A stretch of DNA of 64,000 nt from Falsiroseomonas algicola. GTDB lineage: Bacteria; Pseudomonadota; Alphaproteobacteria; Acetobacterales; Acetobacteraceae. Made by a program: the position numbers and the translations under genes. Where the stretch lies: contig NZ_JAAIKB010000004.1 of assembly GCF_011040385.1 (NCBI RefSeq), forward strand, positions 1 through 64,000. The letters run 5' to 3'. Below, one piece after another: positions 17,383 through 27,469 of the stretch. The notes below the pieces were generated by a model, which saw nothing but the letters and a program-made list of their open reading frames with translations, was not told the origin of the DNA and searched no databases. Numbering within the stretch: the stretch's first letter is position 1; each line of letters starts with the position of its first letter.

Positions 17383-18815
17383 CAGGCCTTCGCCCCCGCC
17401 ACCGGATGGTGGTCCTCCTCCTCATGGTGCATGGCGACCCAGCGATCCAGCAGCCGCACGCCGAAGCCGGTCGCGCCCGCCGGACCCAGCGCATGGGCCT
17501 CGTCCTGCGTATCCACCCCCGCGATGTCGAGATGCGCCCAGGGCACCTCCCCCACGAAATGCTCCAGAAAGGCCGCGGCATGGCTGGCATCGGGCAGGAA
17601 GCGCCCCGCCTGGCATTGCCGGAGATCGGCGATGTCGGACCGGAGGTCCTCCCGGTGCCGCTCCCCGATCGGCATGGGCCAGAGGCATTCGCCCGTGGCC
17701 TCCCCGGCCGCGGCCAGCGCCGCCGCCAGCGCGCCGTCATTGCCGAAGAGACCCGCGCGGTGATGGCCGAGCGCCGTCACGATCGCCCCCGTCAGCGTCG
17801 CCAGATCCACCACCGCCTTCGGCGCCAGGCGGCTGACGGCGTGATGCAGCGCATCCGCCAGCACGAGGCGCCCCTCCGCATCGGTGTCGATCACCTCCAC
17901 CGTGCGGCCCGACCCCGTGCGCAGCACGTCGCCCGGGCGGTAGGAAGCCGCGCCCGTCGCATTCTCCGCGATCGCCAGCACCGCCACCGCCGGGCAGGGG
18001 GAGTTGCGCCGGGCCAGCGCCAGCATCGCCCCCGCGCAGGCGGCGGCACCGGCCATGTCCGCCCGCATCGCCTCCATCCCCTGCGCGCCCTTGATGGAGA
18101 GGCCGCCGGTGTCGAAGACGATGCCCTTGCCCACGAAGGCGACTGGCGGTGCCTCCAGCCTGCCCTTCCAGCGCAGCGTCACCAGGCGGGGCGGGGAGGC
18201 ACTGCCCTGCCCGACCGCGAGCAGCGCGCCATAACCCTCCCGCGCCAGGCGCTTGCGCCCCCAGACCTCGACCTCGATCCCGTGCCGCGCCAGGCCGCGA
18301 AGCCGCCGCACGAAGTCCCGCGTGGTCAGCACATTGGCGGGTTCCGAGACCCAGCCCCGCGCCGCCAGGCAGCCCTTCACCGCGGCCTCGACCTCGCGCC
18401 ACGCCGCCCGCGCAGCAGCGGGATCATCCACCAGCAGCGTGGCAGCGCGGGGCGGCGCCTCCTCCGCCGGGGTCTTGCGATAGACCTCGAAGCGCCAGGC
18501 GCCGAGCGCGAGGCCGGCCGCCATGGCCGCCGCCTCCGCGGCACCAAGGCCCCGCGCCTCGATCACGGCCTCCACGCCCTTCAGCGCGAGGGCCGCCGCG
18601 ACGCCGGCCTTCTCCCAGTCCAGCAGCCGCGCCGGCGTGCCGAGGCCGACCAGCAGCGGCCCCGGTGCCAGGTCCAGGACTTCGCCCTCCCCCGCCCGGA
18701 AGCCGGCGGCCGCGGTGGAAGCGGCCCAGCCCTCCGGCAGCGGCGCGCCCGCCACCAGCGGCAGCACCGCCCGCCCCCCCTCGGGCGCGGATTTCCGGAA
18801 GCGGATGGCCAGCAT
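17382..18815 (-). CDS. M17 leucyl aminopeptidase family protein (second copy)
   Basis: 477-residue di-metal aminopeptidase that removes N-terminal residues from peptides. The C-terminal catalytic half has VAFVGKGIVFDTGGLSIKG (metal ligands and catalytic Lys) and the M17 signature DTDAEGRLVLADAL, so it is likely active. The N-terminal half is divergent from pepA next door. It lies 9 bases downstream of that gene and overlaps holC by one base, forming a three-gene leftward operon. The tandem pair probably arose by duplication, since both have the same domain layout and share the catalytic motifs at much lower overall similarity. Substrate preference is unknown. Confidence 0.9.
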   Translation of the reverse strand: MLAIRFRKSAPEGGRAVLPLVAGAPLPEGWAASTAAAGFRAGEGEVLDLAPGPLLVGLGTPARLLDWEKAGVAAALALKGVEAVIEARGLGAAEAAAMAAGLALGAWRFEVYRKTPAEEAPPRAATLLVDDPAAARAAWREVEAAVKGCLAARGWVSEPANVLTTRDFVRRLRGLARHGIEVEVWGRKRLAREGYGALLAVGQGSASPPRLVTLRWKGRLEAPPVAFVGKGIVFDTGGLSIKGAQGMEAMRADMAGAAACAGAMLALARRNSPCPAVAVLAIAENATGAASYRPGDVLRTGSGRTVEVIDTDAEGRLVLADALHHAVSRLAPKAVVDLATLTGAIVTALGHHRAGLFGNDGALAAALAAAGEATGECLWPMPIGERHREDLRSDIADLRQCQAGRFLPDASHAAAFLEHFVGEVPWAHLDIAGVDTQDEAHALGPAGATGFGVRLLDRWVAMHHEEEDHHPVAGAKA

Positions 18816-18824
18816 CGCCAGGCC

Positions 18825-20309
18825 TCAGGCCTCGCCCATCTCCGCCACCAGCCGGTCCAGCATGCGGACGCCGAAGGCCGTGGCGCCCTTCGGCACCGTC
18901 GGCTGGTCCTTGCTGCTCCAGGCCGTGCCGGCGATGTCGAGATGCGCCCAGGGCATCGGCCCGTCCTTGGTGTTGACGAAGCGCTGGATGAACTGCGCCG
19001 CGGTGATGGACCCGCCCGGCCGCCCGCCGACATTCTTCATATCCGCGATGTCGGACCGGATCTGCTTGTCATAGGCATCGCCGAGCGGCATGCGCCACGC
19101 CTTCTCCCCCACCGCCGCGCCGGCGGCCAGGATGCGGGAGGCCAGCTCGTCATCATTGCTGAACAGCCCGGCATGCTCGTGGCCGAGCGCGATGATGATG
19201 GCGCCCGTCAGCGTCGCCAGGTCGATCATGCAGCGGGGCTGGAAGCGTTCCTGCGCATACCAGATGACGTCGGCCAGCACGAGGCGTCCCTCGGCATCGG
19301 TGTTGATCACCTCCACCGTCTGGCCGCTATAGGTCTTCACCACGTCGCCCGGCCGCTGCGCGGTGCCGGAGGGCATGTTCTCGACAAGGCCCACCAGCCC
19401 GACCACGTCGCACTTGGCCCGCCGTCCCGCCAGCGCCGCCATCAGCCCGACCACGGTGCCCGCGCCGGCCATGTCCCACTTCATGTCCTCCATCCCGCCC
19501 GCGGGCTTGATGGAGATGCCGCCGGTGTCGAAGGTGACGCCCTTGCCGATGAAGGCCATGGGCTTGGCCCCGCGCCGCCCCTTGGGCGCGCCCTTCCACT
19601 GCATCACCACCAGGCGCGGCTCATGCTGGCTGCCCTGCGCCACGCCGATCATGGCGCCGAAGCCGAGCTTCGCCAGCGCCGATAGCCCCATCACCTCGAC
19701 CTCGACGCCGAGCTTCTCCAGCCCCTTGCAGCGCTCGGCGAATTCGATGGGGTGCAGGATGTTGGGCGGCTCGCTCACCAGTTCCCGCGTCAGGAAGACG
19801 CCATCCGCCACCGCGCGCATCGGCGCGAAGGCCTGCTTGGCGGCGTTGGGATCCGCCGTCGCGATCGCCAGGCGCTCCAGCTTCGGCTTGTCCTCCTCCT
19901 TCTCCCGCGTGCGGTAGCGGTCGAAGCGCCAGGCGCGCAGCAGGGCACCCAGGCCGAGGGAAGCCGCCAAGGGCGCAGCCAGCGCATCGGCCAGCACGGT
20001 CGCCTCCCGATCCTGCGCCAGGGCGGGCACCAGCGCGCCGCCCGCCGCCTCCGCGGCCGCGGCGTCCAGCTCCGCCTCCTTGCCGAGGCCGATGGCGACC
20101 ACCTTGGTGAAGCCGCCCAGCGCCCAGAGCGTGGTCGCCTGGCCCTTGCGGCCCTTGAAGCCCGCGGCCTCCAGCGCCCGTGCCAGCGCGCCGCCAGCCT
20201 CCTGGTCCGCCTGCGCGAAGAGCCCCGCCGGCGCCGCGCCCTCCGCGATCGGCACGACCAGCGTCCCCGACTTCGGCAGGGCGGCTTTGACGAAGGCGAT
20301 GTCGGGCAT
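18825..20309 (-). CDS. pepA: Leucyl aminopeptidase PepA
   Basis: 494 residues from the ATG at 20309 (MPDIAFVKA); in-frame ATGs at 20321 and 20348 are possible but none has a strong ribosome-binding site and the shorter form matches family length. Motifs: PMAFIGKGVTFDTGGISIKP with metal-binding Lys/Asp, and NTDAEGRLVLADVIWYAQ, the M17 signature. Cytosolic hexameric zinc/manganese aminopeptidase in peptide turnover; in E. coli PepA also binds DNA, which cannot be judged here. First gene of the pepA-M17-holC operon. Divergent from cysQ, 150 bases apart. Confidence 0.94.
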   Translation of the reverse strand: MPDIAFVKAALPKSGTLVVPIAEGAAPAGLFAQADQEAGGALARALEAAGFKGRKGQATTLWALGGFTKVVAIGLGKEAELDAAAAEAAGGALVPALAQDREATVLADALAAPLAASLGLGALLRAWRFDRYRTREKEEDKPKLERLAIATADPNAAKQAFAPMRAVADGVFLTRELVSEPPNILHPIEFAERCKGLEKLGVEVEVMGLSALAKLGFGAMIGVAQGSQHEPRLVVMQWKGAPKGRRGAKPMAFIGKGVTFDTGGISIKPAGGMEDMKWDMAGAGTVVGLMAALAGRRAKCDVVGLVGLVENMPSGTAQRPGDVVKTYSGQTVEVINTDAEGRLVLADVIWYAQERFQPRCMIDLATLTGAIIIALGHEHAGLFSNDDELASRILAAGAAVGEKAWRMPLGDAYDKQIRSDIADMKNVGGRPGGSITAAQFIQRFVNTKDGPMPWAHLDIAGTAWSSKDQPTVPKGATAFGVRMLDRLVAEMGEA

Positions 20310-20459
20310 GGGGTGCGGCATCCGTCTGGTTTGACGGCAGAGTATCATCGCGGAGCGGCGCGGTCACAACGGGCCAGGCCTGCCGGCACCGGAATGTCCA
20401 GAAACGCGCGAAACACGCCATTGCTTTCCCGATGCGCGCGGCGGCGCTACAGCAGGGAT

Positions 20460-21226
<767 letters not shown>

Positions 21227-21230
<4 letters not shown>

Positions 21231-22201
21231 CCCTGCTGCTGTCGGATGTGGGTGAGGCCGCGCGGCTGCTGCGGGAGGGTGCGCTTGTCGCCTTCGCGAC
21301 CGAGACCGTCTATGGCCTTGGCGCCGATGCCCGCAACGCTCGCGCCGTCGCCTCGATCTTCGAGGCCAAGGGCCGCCCCCACTTCAACCCGCTGATCTCC
21401 CATTTCGCCAGCGCCGAGGCCGCCTTCGCGGAGGTGGTGGCGGACGACCGCGCCCGCGCGCTGGCCGAGCGATTCTGGCCCGGGCCCCTGACGATGGTGC
21501 TGCCGCGCCGGCCCGACTCCCGCATCGACCTGCTGGCGGGCGCCGGGCTGGACACGCTGGCCGTCCGCGTCCCCGGCCACCCCCAGGCGCTCGACCTGCT
21601 GCGCCAGGCCGGGATCCCCATCGCCGCCCCCTCCGCCAACCGCTCGGGCGAGGTCAGCCCGACCACCGCCGCCCATGTCCTGGCCGGCCTCGGCGGGCGC
21701 ATCGCGGCCGTGCTGGAAGGCGGCGCCTGCGCGGTGGGCGTGGAGAGCACCGTGCTCGACCTGTCCTCGCCGGGCGGCGCCGTGCTGCTGCGCCCGGGCG
21801 GCGTGACGGCCGCCGAGATCGAGGCGCTCATCGGCCCGGTCGGCCGCCCCATCCCGGCCGCCGCCGCCGCCGCCACGCAGACGCTGCGCAGCCCGGGCCT
21901 GATGCTCTCCCACTACGCGCCCCGCCTGCCGGTGCGGCTGGACGCGACGGTGGTGCTGGCGGAGGAGGCGCTGCTCGCCTTCGGCCCCGCGCCGCTGCGG
22001 GGTGCCGGCGCGCTGTGGAACCTCTCGCCTTCCGGCGACGCGGCGGAGGCCGCCGCGCGGCTCTTCGCCGGGCTGCGCTGGCTGGATGCGGAAGGCGCGC
22101 GCCTCGGCCTGGTCGGCATCGCCGCCATGCCGATCCCGGCCGCAGGCCTTGGCGAGGCGATCCAGGACCGCCTGGCCCGCGCCGCTGCCCCGCGGGGCTG
22201 A
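21227..22201 (+). CDS. L-threonylcarbamoyladenylate synthase (Sua5 type)
   Basis: 324 residues from a GTG at 21227 that overlaps the cysQ stop by four bases. The YrdC domain (~1-190) has the hallmark AFATETVYGLGADA, KGRPHFNPL and IAAPSANRSGEVSPTTA motifs; the C-terminal ~110 residues form the Sua5 domain after the linker PGLMLSHYAPRLPVRL, which carries the conserved HYAP. It makes threonylcarbamoyl-AMP from threonine, bicarbonate and ATP for t6A37 modification of ANN-decoding tRNAs. Length fits Sua5 rather than the shorter TsaC. Confidence 0.94.
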
Positions 22202-22292
22202 CTGACCGTTTCGCGCGCAGCACGCTTGTCGATCGGGCATCGCTGCGCCATCCCCTGACGGTTCGCGCGCGAATCAGGCTGGCCCCGCGCTT

Positions 22293-22330
22293 GCTTGTCC
22301 CCCTCCGTGGCCACCGCCCGAGGGACAAGC
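22293..22330 (+). promoter_or_regulatory. Hairpin hiding the ribosome-binding site of the cysteine hydrolase
   Basis: GCTTGTCCC (22293-22301) pairs perfectly with GGGACAAGC (22322-22330), whose AGGGA is the Shine-Dalgarno of the ATG at 22331. Folding would block initiation. The 20-base loop and the ~90 upstream bases, with repeated GCGCGCG segments at ~22212 and ~22264, could form an alternative partner. This resembles a translational switch. Confidence 0.45.
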
Positions 22331-23020
22331 ATGGCAGCCGTCATCCCCGCCGATCCCGCGCCCTTCGCCTTCACCCCCGCGCGCAGCGCGCTGGTGGTCA
22401 TCGACATGCAGCGCGACTTCCTGGAGCCCGGCGGCTTCGGGGAAAGCCTGGGCAACGACGTCTCGCTGCTGGCCTCCGCCATCGCCCCCTGCCAGGCCGT
22501 CCTCGCCGCCGCGCGCGCCGCCGGGATGCTGGTCATCCATACGCGGGAAGGCCATCGCCCGGACCTGTCCGATGCCCCGCCCGCGAAGGTGGAACGCGGG
22601 CCACCCGGCATGCGCATCGGCGACCCGGGCCCGATGGGCCGCATCCTGATCCGCGGCGAGCCGGGCCACGACATCATCACCGCCCTCGCCCCCATCGCGG
22701 GCGAGCCCGTCATCGACAAGCCCGGCAAGGGCGCCTTCTACGCGACGGAGCTGGAACCCATGCTCCGCCATCGCGGGATCGAGGCGCTGTTCGTCGCCGG
22801 CGTCACCACCGAAGTCTGCGTCCACACCACGGTCAGGGAGGCGAATGACCGCGGCTTCCGCTGCCTCGTCATCGCCGATGCCTGCGCCTCCTATTTTCCT
22901 CAGTTCCACGCCACGGCGCTCGCGATGATTGCCGCGCAGGGGGGCATCTTCGGCTGGGTCTCCGACAGCACGCGCATCGCCGCCGCGCTGAACCCGCACC
23001 GCGAAGGAAAAGCAGCATGA
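22331..23020 (+). CDS. Isochorismatase-family cysteine hydrolase
   Basis: 229-residue alpha/beta hydrolase with the Asp-Lys-Cys triad: D25 in VIDMQRDF, K130/K133 in [13 protein letters not shown] and C163 in [11 protein letters not shown]. The opening [25 protein letters not shown] is the form seen in amidohydrolases acting on small ureido or carbamoyl compounds (biuret and triuret hydrolases, RutB relatives) rather than true isochorismatases. It overlaps the permease gene by four bases (ATGA), so the pair probably imports and deaminates one nitrogen compound. The exact substrate is an inference. The start at 22331 is fixed by AGGGA, which sits inside a hairpin. Confidence 0.85.
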   Translation: MAAVIPADPAPFAFTPARSALVVIDMQRDFLEPGGFGESLGNDVSLLASAIAPCQAVLAAARAAGMLVIHTREGHRPDLSDAPPAKVERGPPGMRIGDPGPMGRILIRGEPGHDIITALAPIAGEPVIDKPGKGAFYATELEPMLRHRGIEALFVAGVTTEVCVHTTVREANDRGFRCLVIADACASYFPQFHATALAMIAAQGGIFGWVSDSTRIAAALNPHREGKAA

Positions 23021-24597
23021 GCACGACATCGGGAAAACCCGTGCTCTGGTCGCCCGGCGACTGGAACGCGCTGTTCGGCTTCGGCACCAACATCCTGGTC
23101 AACCTGCTGGTGCTGACCGGGCTGCTGCGCTTCGTGCTGCAGATGCCGGACGACATCGTCTTCGGCCGCATCCTGCCGGCGGCGGGGCTGATGATGGCGC
23201 TGTCCACGGGCTACTACGCCTGGCTGGCCTATCGCCTCGCGCTCAAGACCGGCCGCTCCGATGTCTGCGCGCTGCCCTCGGGCATCTCCGTGCCGCACAT
23301 GTTCGTCGTCGTCTTCGTCATCATGCTGCCGATCTCGGCGCGGACGAACGACCCGATCAAGGGCTGGGAAGCGGGCCTCACCTGGGTCTTCGTCCAGAGC
23401 TTCATCCTGATGGCCGGCGCCTTCCTGGCCCCCTGGGTGAAGAAGGTGACGCCGCGGGCGGCGCTGCTCGGCACGCTGGCCGGCGTCTCCATCACCTTCA
23501 TCTCCATGCGACCGGCGCTGGAGATGTTCATGACGCCCGTCATCGGCATCGTCTGCTTCGCCATCGTGCTGGCCGCCTGGTTCGGCGCGCTGCGCTATCC
23601 CCGCGGCATCCCGGCGGGGCTGGTCGCCATCGCCTTCGGCATGCTCATCGCCTGGGGTGCCGCCGCACTCGGCCTCGGCTTCGGCGGCCGCAGCCTCGAC
23701 AAGCTGTTCGGCGGCCTCTCCAACATCGGCTTCTCCGTGCCGATCCCCGCCATCGACCACGTCTTCGGCGGCTTCGAGTTCATCGGCATCATCCTCGTCA
23801 CCGCCATCCCCTTCGGGATCTACGATCTGGTGGAGGCGATGGACAATGTCGAAAGCGCGGAGGCCGCGGGCGACCACTTCCCGACCACGCGCGTGCTGAC
23901 CGCCGATGGCGCCGTCTCGCTCGTCGGTTGCCTGATGGGCAACCCCTTCATCAACGCCGTCTATATCGGCCACCCCGGCTGGAAATCCATGGGCGGGCGG
24001 ATCGGCTATTCCGCCGCGACGGGCCTCGCCGTGCTCGTCATCACCTGGCTCGGCATCATCTCCCTGCTGCTGGACCTCATCCCCGTCGTCGCGATCGCGC
24101 CCATCCTGCTCTACATCGGCATGCTGATCGGCGCGCAGGCCTTCCAGGAGACGCCGAAATCCCACGCCCCCGCCGTGGTGCTCGGCCTCGTGCCGCACCT
24201 CGCGGCCTGGGCGAAGACGCTGATCGATGGTGCGCTCGGCGCCGCCGGCACCAATGCCGCGACGGTCGGCATGGAGAAGCTCGGCCAGGTCGGCGTGCTC
24301 TATCCGGGGCTGGAGGTGCTGGGGGAGGGCTCGATCCTCTCGGGCCTCATCCTCGCCGCCATCGCCGCCTTCATCATCGACAAGGAATGGGTGAAGGCGA
24401 GCTACTTCGCCGGCGCCGGCGCGCTGCTGACCTTCTTCGGCTTCATGCATGGCCCGGCGGTCGGCATCGCCGTCACGCCCGGGGTCGCCGCGGCCTATGC
24501 GCTGGTCGGCGCCTTCCTCTACGCCGTCAGCCGGCAGACGGAGATCGAGGCCGCGCTGCGTGCGAAGCTGAACCGGGCGCCCGCCGCGGCGGAATAG
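23017..24597 (+). CDS. NCS2-like permease
   Basis: 526-residue polytopic inner-membrane protein with roughly 13-14 hydrophobic segments. It resembles the nucleobase-cation symporter 2/AzgA group in layout: [16 protein letters not shown] in the first half, two half-helix regions, and [48 protein letters not shown], which matches the pseudo-repeat signature of these carriers. Substrate would be a purine, pyrimidine or a related ureide. Coupling to the cysteine hydrolase upstream (4-base overlap) suggests uptake of that enzyme's substrate. No other nucleobase catabolic genes are in the window. Confidence 0.82.
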   Translation: MSTTSGKPVLWSPGDWNALFGFGTNILVNLLVLTGLLRFVLQMPDDIVFGRILPAAGLMMALSTGYYAWLAYRLALKTGRSDVCALPSGISVPHMFVVVFVIMLPISARTNDPIKGWEAGLTWVFVQSFILMAGAFLAPWVKKVTPRAALLGTLAGVSITFISMRPALEMFMTPVIGIVCFAIVLAAWFGALRYPRGIPAGLVAIAFGMLIAWGAAALGLGFGGRSLDKLFGGLSNIGFSVPIPAIDHVFGGFEFIGIILVTAIPFGIYDLVEAMDNVESAEAAGDHFPTTRVLTADGAVSLVGCLMGNPFINAVYIGHPGWKSMGGRIGYSAATGLAVLVITWLGIISLLLDLIPVVAIAPILLYIGMLIGAQAFQETPKSHAPAVVLGLVPHLAAWAKTLIDGALGAAGTNAATVGMEKLGQVGVLYPGLEVLGEGSILSGLILAAIAAFIIDKEWVKASYFAGAGALLTFFGFMHGPAVGIAVTPGVAAAYALVGAFLYAVSRQTEIEAALRAKLNRAPAAAE

Positions 24598-24604
24598 CCG
24601 CGCC

Positions 24605-25849
24605 TCAATGCGCCACCGCGGGCGTTGGCTCCCGCGGTGGCGTGTGTAGCGGGAAGGTGAGGGACCAGGAGGTGCCGGGCCCATCGCCCTTCTCCACCGT
24701 CCCCATCACCTGCTGCACCAGCCGCCGCACCAGCCCCACGCCGTGGCGCTTGCTGCCGGGCTTCTCCACGAAGCCCACGCCGTCATCCGCCACCGTCAGC
24801 ACGCCATCCTTCCCATCCGCCGACCGCGAAAGCGCGACGGAGACAGTGCCGATCCCGTCGGGGAAGGCATGCTCGAAGCTGTTGGAGACGATCTCCGCCA
24901 CCGCCATGCCCATCGCCGTGACGGTATCCAGATCCACCGGCAGCGCCTCCGCCCGGCAGACCAGCGCGATGCCGCCGCCGCCATTGCCCTGAAGCCCCGG
25001 CAGCCGGCCGCAGAGCGATCGCATGTATTCGCCAAGGTCGATGGTGCGATCCAGCCCGGTGCCCAGCAGCTGCTCATAGACCTGCGACAGCGTCATCACG
25101 CGGCGGCTGATGGCGCGGACCGAGGCCTGCTCCTCCTCCCCACCCCCGATCTTCATGTGGGTGAACAGCATGGCCTGGATCAGCTGCAGGTTGTTGCGCA
25201 CGCGGTGCTTCAGCTCCTCCGCCATCATCGCGCGTTCGGCGAGGAGCTTGTCCTTCTCCCGCACCAGCGCCTCCATCTTCAGCACGGTGTCGCGCATCAG
25301 CTGGTTGCGGGTCGCGGTGGCCACGGCTTCCGCCAGCACATTGGCGAAGCCGGTCAGGAAATCGATGTCGTGCCGGTCATAGGTGTGCTGCCGTGGATTG
25401 TCGATCTCCAGCACCCCATAGGCATCGCCCTCCTTCCCCTTGATGATGACATCGATGGTGGAGATGATGCCATGCTCCCCGTAGAAGGCTGGCAGCACCA
25501 CATCATTCGCCTCCCGCAGATTGCCGAGGATGACAGGCAGCCCGGTCACATAGGCTCGACCCTGGGGCGATGTCTCATTGGCGGCGGAGACGACCCGCCC
25601 GACCACCCCCTCATGCCATCCCCACCCCGCCTCGATCAGCAGGTCGTCCTCCAACGCGCGGTAGCGGCAGATCTTGCAGAAGGGCACGCCGAGGCCCTCC
25701 GCGCAGACGCGCGCCGCCTCGGTCAGGATCTTGCTGAGTTGCGGTTCGCTGAAGGCATAGCTGCCGAACTCCGCCAGGGAGGCCTGCTGCCGGAGCAGCC
25801 GGTCGACATGCCGCTGCTGCGTCGGCGCCATCATGGCAAGGGTTCCCAT
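24605..25849 (-). CDS. Cytosolic GAF-domain histidine kinase, HisKA_2/HWE type
   Basis: 414 residues with no membrane segment. A GAF domain spans ~25-190 (CKICRYRALEDDLLIEAGWGWHEGVVG, GVLEIDNPRQHTYDRHDIDFLTGFANVLAEAVA). A coiled coil leads to EELKHRVRNNLQLIQAML, with phosphoacceptor H215, and an HATPase domain (EIVSNSFEHAFP, VADDGVGF, GVGLVRRLVQQV). The start at 25849 lacks a ribosome-binding site; ATG 25834, preceded by GGGAA, is a good alternative. It is divergent from a stand-alone receiver at 25977, its likely partner. Kinases of this type sense soluble ligands, light or redox through GAF; no chromophore cysteine could be assigned. Confidence 0.87.
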   Translation of the reverse strand: MGTLAMMAPTQQRHVDRLLRQQASLAEFGSYAFSEPQLSKILTEAARVCAEGLGVPFCKICRYRALEDDLLIEAGWGWHEGVVGRVVSAANETSPQGRAYVTGLPVILGNLREANDVVLPAFYGEHGIISTIDVIIKGKEGDAYGVLEIDNPRQHTYDRHDIDFLTGFANVLAEAVATATRNQLMRDTVLKMEALVREKDKLLAERAMMAEELKHRVRNNLQLIQAMLFTHMKIGGGEEEQASVRAISRRVMTLSQVYEQLLGTGLDRTIDLGEYMRSLCGRLPGLQGNGGGGIALVCRAEALPVDLDTVTAMGMAVAEIVSNSFEHAFPDGIGTVSVALSRSADGKDGVLTVADDGVGFVEKPGSKRHGVGLVRRLVQQVMGTVEKGDGPGTSWSLTFPLHTPPREPTPAVAH

Positions 25850-25863
25850 CGCTTAATTGTTGG

Positions 25864-25892
25864 TTGAATCAAATCCGACGGAGAAGTATAGG
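25864..25892 (+). promoter_or_regulatory. Sigma-70 promoter candidate for the response regulator
   Basis: TTGAAT (25864-25869), 17 bases, then TATAGG (25887-25892). Four of six match at both boxes with ideal spacing, in a segment distinctly richer in A/T than its surroundings, 85 bases before the ATG at 25977. Confidence 0.55.
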
Positions 25893-25976
25893 CATTTCCT
25901 CAAGCCGACGTCGTCGAAGTCGTTCGCCTCATGCCGATCAGTTGATGATCGCATCGCGACAGAAGGATGCCAGTCG

Positions 25977-26384
25977 ATGCTCAAGATCATGATAGTCGAA
26001 AATGACGCGATGATCGCCGATTATCTGGAAGAAGTACTGAACGACGCGGGTTACGAGGTCTGCGGGATCGCGCCGGATGTGGAGACGGCCATCACCATGG
26101 GGCGCGCCTGCCAGCCCGACCTCGGCATCATCGATCTGCGGCTGCCGGACGGGCGCCTCGGGACGGAGGTCGCCGCAGCCCTGTGCCCCGGCACGCGCTT
26201 TGGCGCCCTCTATTCCACCGGCAACCCGGACCACCCCATGCTGCGGGATGCGATGGGCGTTGCCTGCCTCGCCAAGCCCTATACGCCGGATGTGCTGGTC
26301 GCGGCGCTCCACCTCGTCTGGGCGCGCATGATGGGGGAGGCGGCGCCCTCCACCCTGCCGAACGGCCTCAGGCTGCTCCACTGA
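25977..26384 (+). CDS. Stand-alone response regulator receiver
   Basis: 135-residue single-domain CheY-like protein. Acidic pocket E8/D10 in MIVENDAM, phosphoacceptor D53 in LGIIDLRLPDG, and the conserved Lys in CLAKPYTPD. There is no DNA-binding or enzymatic output domain. AAGGAT precedes the ATG by about 9 bases; an earlier in-frame start has no support. Divergent from the GAF histidine kinase 127 bases away, which makes that kinase the obvious phosphodonor. Single-domain receivers in alphaproteobacteria often act as phosphate sinks or relay to PhyR-like proteins, which is inference here. Confidence 0.87.
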   Translation: MLKIMIVENDAMIADYLEEVLNDAGYEVCGIAPDVETAITMGRACQPDLGIIDLRLPDGRLGTEVAAALCPGTRFGALYSTGNPDHPMLRDAMGVACLAKPYTPDVLVAALHLVWARMMGEAAPSTLPNGLRLLH

Positions 26385-26388
26385 ACCA

Positions 26389-26423
26389 CCGGCGCGGCAC
26401 CCCGATCCGGGGCGCCGCGCCGG
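26389..26423. terminator. Terminator between convergent genes
   Basis: CCGGCGCGGC (26389-26398) pairs with GCCGCGCCGG (26414-26423), and inside it CCCC (26400-26403) with GGGG (26409-26412) around GATCC, one mismatch in 15 positions. It sits between the response regulator stop and the hydrolase stop. No T run follows on either strand, so termination may be weak or protein-assisted. Confidence 0.6.
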
Positions 26424-26430
26424 CCGAGCG

Positions 26431-27456
26431 CTACTGGTAGAGGCCCTTGCTGGCCAGCCACTCCTGGATGATGCCCGCGACCTGGTCGCCGTTGCGGTCC
26501 ATCATCACCATGTGGCTGTTGCCGCGGATCCCGCGCTCCGGCAGGTCCACCACATCCACGCTGCCGCCCGCCGCGCGCACGGCTTCCGCGAAGCGCACAC
26601 CATTGCCGCGGATCGTCGGCCAGCGGCTGTCCTGCGCGATGTAGTCGCCATAGATCATCAGCACGGGGATGTTGCGCAGCGCCGCCACCTTGGCGGCATC
26701 GCCCACCGCCGCCGGCTCCACCAGCACCAGCGCCCGCACCTTGTCCGGCCGCTCCTGCGCCGCGCGCCAGCCGAACAGCCCGGCCTGGCTATGCGCCACC
26801 ACCACGGAAGGCCCGACTCGGTCCAGCAGCGCCAGATAGGCCTCCAGCGTCAGCGCATCCGTCGTCGTGAAGCGCGGCACGATCTGCCGCATGAAGTTCA
26901 TGTAGCTCTCGCGATCCGCCGGGAACTGGTTGCCCGGCAGCACCTCGCCGCGCGCGAAGCTGCCGGCGCCGTTGCCGATGCGGAAACGCTCGAAGGGATT
27001 GTCCACCGTCAGCAGCAGGTGGGACCCGCCGGTCTGCTCCGGGATCATGGACCAGCCGGCACGCCCGCGCTCCACCGCATCGCTGACATAGACGGGCCAG
27101 CCGCGGCGCAGGAAGTAGTGCTGCCAGCCCTCACGGCCATCGGGCGTCGTCTCATAGGTCACGCCGGTCAGCCCGCCGCCATGCCACATCAGGATCGGCG
27201 CCTGGCCGCGCGGATTGGCGGGGATCATGTACTGCGCGTACATCGAGCCCATGAGGTAGGTGCCGTTGGGATCGACGCGCGCGGGCACGCCGCCCGGGCT
27301 GAACAGCACCTCCCGCACCGGCTGGCCGGAGATCACGACCTCCCGCCCGCCGACATGGAAGCTGCCCCAGCTCTGCAGGGAAACAGGTGGCTGCTGCGCC
27401 ATCGCCGTCCCCGCTAGCCCGGCGGCCATCGCCGCCGCCATCACGAGTCTCTTCAT
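26431..27456 (-). CDS. Secreted alpha/beta hydrolase
   Basis: 341 residues from the ATG at 27456 with GAGGAAGGAA upstream. Residues 1-21 form a signal peptide ending AMAQQ. The nucleophile elbow is AHSQAG with Ser in VVAHSQAGLFGWRAA; an oxyanion HGGG motif occurs in ILMWHGGGLTGVTYE; the catalytic Asp and His are likely in VLMIYGDYIAQDSRW and RGIRGNSHMVMMD. It starts 13 bases after the stop of the tannase-family gene and is the last gene of that operon. Probably a periplasmic esterase working with the tannase-like enzyme. Substrate unknown. Confidence 0.85.
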   Translation of the reverse strand: MKRLVMAAAMAAGLAGTAMAQQPPVSLQSWGSFHVGGREVVISGQPVREVLFSPGGVPARVDPNGTYLMGSMYAQYMIPANPRGQAPILMWHGGGLTGVTYETTPDGREGWQHYFLRRGWPVYVSDAVERGRAGWSMIPEQTGGSHLLLTVDNPFERFRIGNGAGSFARGEVLPGNQFPADRESYMNFMRQIVPRFTTTDALTLEAYLALLDRVGPSVVVAHSQAGLFGWRAAQERPDKVRALVLVEPAAVGDAAKVAALRNIPVLMIYGDYIAQDSRWPTIRGNGVRFAEAVRAAGGSVDVVDLPERGIRGNSHMVMMDRNGDQVAGIIQEWLASKGLYQ

Positions 27457-27469
27457 CGGTTCCTTCCTC

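Noticed and set aside
22900-24684. 594-residue leftward frame opposite the permease
   Set aside because: It lies over conserved membrane helices of the permease and shows low-complexity Asp/Glu/His; no start signal.
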